NCBI GenBank assembly: GCA_910578515.1
Contig: CAJTQR010000004.1
Location: 372,001 to 436,000, forward strand
Direction of reading: 5' to 3'
DNA from: an uncultured Duncaniella sp.
GTDB taxonomy: Bacteria; Bacteroidota; Bacteroidia; Bacteroidales; Muribaculaceae
DNA: 64,000 nucleotides
Part shown: positions 62,159 to 64,000 of the stretch, in pieces
Numbering within the stretch: the first letter of the stretch is position 1
How the letters are laid out: each line of letters starts with the position of its first letter
Translations under genes and position numbers: made by a program
Notes under the pieces: model-generated
The model's database searches: none
Told to the model about the DNA's origin: nothing
Seen by the model: only the letters and a program-made list of their open reading frames with translations

Positions 62159-64000
62159 TTAATCTTTCTCTATGTAGGTATAACCGTAGAGCCCCGAGCG
62201 GTATTTGCTCAGGAACTCACGTCCCTCATCAGGGGTGATACTACCGGCTTTCATTGATGCAGTAACCCACGCCTCTACATTTCGCACAAGCTTCTTGGGA
62301 TTGAACTGCACGTAGTCAAGCACATCAGCAACGGTCTCACCGTCGATTATACGGTCAATCTCGTAATGGTCCTTGTACACGGAAATATGCACGGCGTTAG
62401 TGTCGCCGAAAAGATTATGCATGTCACCGAGAATCTCCTGATATGCCCCTACGAGGAATACACCGAGGTAGTAAGGTTCACCAGGTTTCACAGGATGCAC
62501 CGGAAGTGAAGCTGCCGTGCCGCCATGCAGAGAGATGAAGTTAGCTATTTTACCATCGCTGTCGCAGGTAATATCCTGAAGGGTACAAGTCTTGACCGGT
62601 TTCTCATCAAGTCTCGACAAGGGAATGATGGGAAATACCTGGTCAATAGCCCACGAGTCGGTAAGCGACTGGAATAGTGAGAAATTACAGAAATACTTGT
62701 CGGGCACCATCTTGGCGACCTTGCGCAACTCCTCCGGACCATGCTTCATACCATTGGCTATATCTCCGACCTCACGCGCAATGGACCAGAAAAGTTCCTC
62801 TATCTGAGCACGGGTGCGCAGGTCAAGCATACCAAGACTGAAGAGGTCAAGAGCTTCCTCTCGTATCTGCAATGCGTCATGCCAACTTTCCAATAGACTC
62901 TGCTGATTAAGTTTATCCCAGATATCATACAGTTCCTTGGCAAGCTCATGGTCAGTATCGGCTATATCCTTCGACTCTTTCCAAAGGGGGAGCTGAGTAG
63001 TCTCAAGCACCTCAAACACCAACACTGAATGGTGGGCTGTGAGCGAGCGACCACTCTCGTTGATTACATTCGGCTGCTTAAGATTATTCTTCTCGCAGGC
63101 GTCTACAATCGCAGATATGGCATCGTTGGCATATTCCTGGATTGAGTAGTTCATCGAACTGCCCGAAGCAGAGTTGCGGGTGCCATCGTAATCCACACCC
63201 AGACCGCCACCTATATCCATGAACTCCACATCAAATCCCATGTGGCAAAGCTGCACATAGAACTGTGTAGCCTCACGTATGGCAGTCTTTATATGGCGTA
63301 TTTTAGTTATCTGGCTTCCAATATGGAAATGAATCAGTTTAAGACAATGTTTCATTTTGTGGCGTTCCAGGAAGTCAAGCGCCTCAAGGAGCTCGGAAGA
63401 GTTGAGCCCGAACTTGGACTGGTCACCACCGCTTGTCTCCCATTTACCGGAACCGGAGGATGCAAGCTTGATTCGGATACCGACATTGGGGTCAATACCG
63501 ATACGTTTCGCCACCTCAAGAGTAATCTTGAGTTCATTAAGTTTTTCAACCACTATATATATGCGGCGTCCCATCTTCTGGGCAAGCAGAGCCAGCTCTA
63601 TGTAGGTCTGGTCCTTGTAACCGTTGCATATAATCAGGGCATTCTCCTTGATATTGGTAGCGAGCACAGCATGAAGCTCAGGCTTGGAACCGGCTTCAAG
63701 ACCGATATTGAATTTTTCGCCATGAGTCACAATCTCCTCCACCACCGGGCGCATCTGATTAACTTTGATGGGGTAGATGATATAATTCTGCCCCTTGTAA
63801 TCATACTGCTCCGCAGCGACGGCAAAACACTTTGAGATTTTCTCAATACGGTTGTCAAGAATGTCAGGGAAACGCAACAGCACCGGTGAGGTGATATCCC
63901 TCACCTGAAGCTCATCCATCACTTCGCGCAAATCCACTGAGGCATAACCCTCGCGGGGTGTCACCTCCACATTGCCTTTCGCATTGATGGAGAAGTACTT
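62159..64000 (-). CDS. speA: Biosynthetic arginine decarboxylase (5' end outside window)
   Basis: The frame is open to the window edge (KYFSINAKGNVEVTPREGY), so the true start lies upstream and only a short N-terminal piece is missing. The PLP-dependent alanine-racemase-like barrel begins with the Lys region NYIIYPIKVNQMRPVVEEI. It continues with KLIHFHIGSQITKIRHIKTA and FMDIGGGLGVDYDGTRN. The C-terminus GREFLSKYRSGLYGYTYIEKD is the SpeA tail. It makes agmatine from arginine for polyamine synthesis. It is upstream of truA, the acyltransferase and glsA genes in a tight co-directional cluster. Confidence 0.95.
   Translation of the reverse strand, partial: KYFSINAKGNVEVTPREGYASVDLREVMDELQVRDITSPVLLRFPDILDNRIEKISKCFAVAAEQYDYKGQNYIIYPIKVNQMRPVVEEIVTHGEKFNIGLEAGSKPELHAVLATNIKENALIICNGYKDQTYIELALLAQKMGRRIYIVVEKLNELKITLEVAKRIGIDPNVGIRIKLASSGSGKWETSGGDQSKFGLNSSELLEALDFLERHKMKHCLKLIHFHIGSQITKIRHIKTAIREATQFYVQLCHMGFDVEFMDIGGGLGVDYDGTRNSASGSSMNYSIQEYANDAISAIVDACEKNNLKQPNVINESGRSLTAHHSVLVFEVLETTQLPLWKESKDIADTDHELAKELYDIWDKLNQQSLLESWHDALQIREEALDLFSLGMLDLRTRAQIEELFWSIAREVGDIANGMKHGPEELRKVAKMVPDKYFCNFSLFQSLTDSWAIDQVFPIIPLSRLDEKPVKTCTLQDITCDSDGKIANFISLHGGTAASLPVHPVKPGEPYYLGVFLVGAYQEILGDMHNLFGDTNAVHISVYKDHYEIDRIIDGETVADVLDYVQFNPKKLVRNVEAWVTASMKAGSITPDEGREFLSKYRSGLYGYTYIEKD

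Noticed and set aside
1..64000. Insertion sequences, prophage, toxin-antitoxin or defence genes
   Set aside because: No transposase, integrase, phage structural or defence-type protein was recognised among the supported genes.

Overview
The window reads as a chromosomal segment of a gut Bacteroidales bacterium, most likely of the Muribaculaceae. This is an inference from gene content and signals. There are two SusC/SusD loci with SusE/F-type lipoproteins, a type IX secretion plug-like protein, and a pdxJ-exbB-exbD-tonB cluster facing a NAD kinase gene. Promoters repeatedly match the Bacteroidetes pattern TTTG-N19/20/21-TAnnTTTG rather than the enterobacterial one. No insertion sequence, integrase, CRISPR array or rRNA was seen.

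Region 1 (1-4200) is accessory-looking. It holds the 3' part of an unrecognised gene, an LruC-like lipoprotein gene, and a small gene for a very basic repeat-containing protein that starts just downstream of a perfect palindrome. Region 2 (4223-26893) is a pectin utilisation locus. A minus-strand susC-susD-DUF4957 lipoprotein operon is divergent from a GH28-GH105 fusion enzyme. These are followed by an apparent GH43-CE8-uxaB-uxaA-uxaC-exuT operon and a GH51 arabinofuranosidase. Together they would de-esterify and hydrolyse homogalacturonan, remove arabinose, take up uronates and convert galacturonate through tagaturonate and altronate to KDG. The KDG kinase, KDPG aldolase and any pectate lyase are not in the window.

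Region 3 (27029-31682) holds a zinc-protease-like protein and an AraC regulator divergent from a rare-looking SGNH esterase-GH29 fucosidase fusion. Region 4 (31816-43014) is mostly housekeeping: ferredoxin, glutamate dehydrogenase, uracil-DNA glycosylase, tRNA-Arg(CCG), tRNA-Leu(UAA), the pdxJ-exbB-exbD-tonB operon, a shortened CBS-family relative, NAD kinase and a YgjP-like metallopeptidase. Region 5 (43015-56248) is a second glycan uptake locus, susC-susD and two paralogous surface lipoproteins. It has a leader of about 350 nt and no adjacent hydrolase; a GH3 enzyme lies beyond a DUF3667 protein and an alanine/sodium symporter. Region 6 (56451-64000) holds prfB with its programmed +1 frameshift, a YidE/AspT-type transporter, and a tight minus-strand cluster speA-truA-acyltransferase-glsA that leaves the window at its right edge.

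No wholly new system could be demonstrated. The points most worth checking are the SGNH-GH29 and GH28-GH105 fusions, the CBS-pair loss next to nadK, the palindromic promoter region at 3404-3442, sequence motifs shared by the two long susC leaders, and a TTTG-N4-ATG arrangement at three genes that suggests leaderless transcripts.
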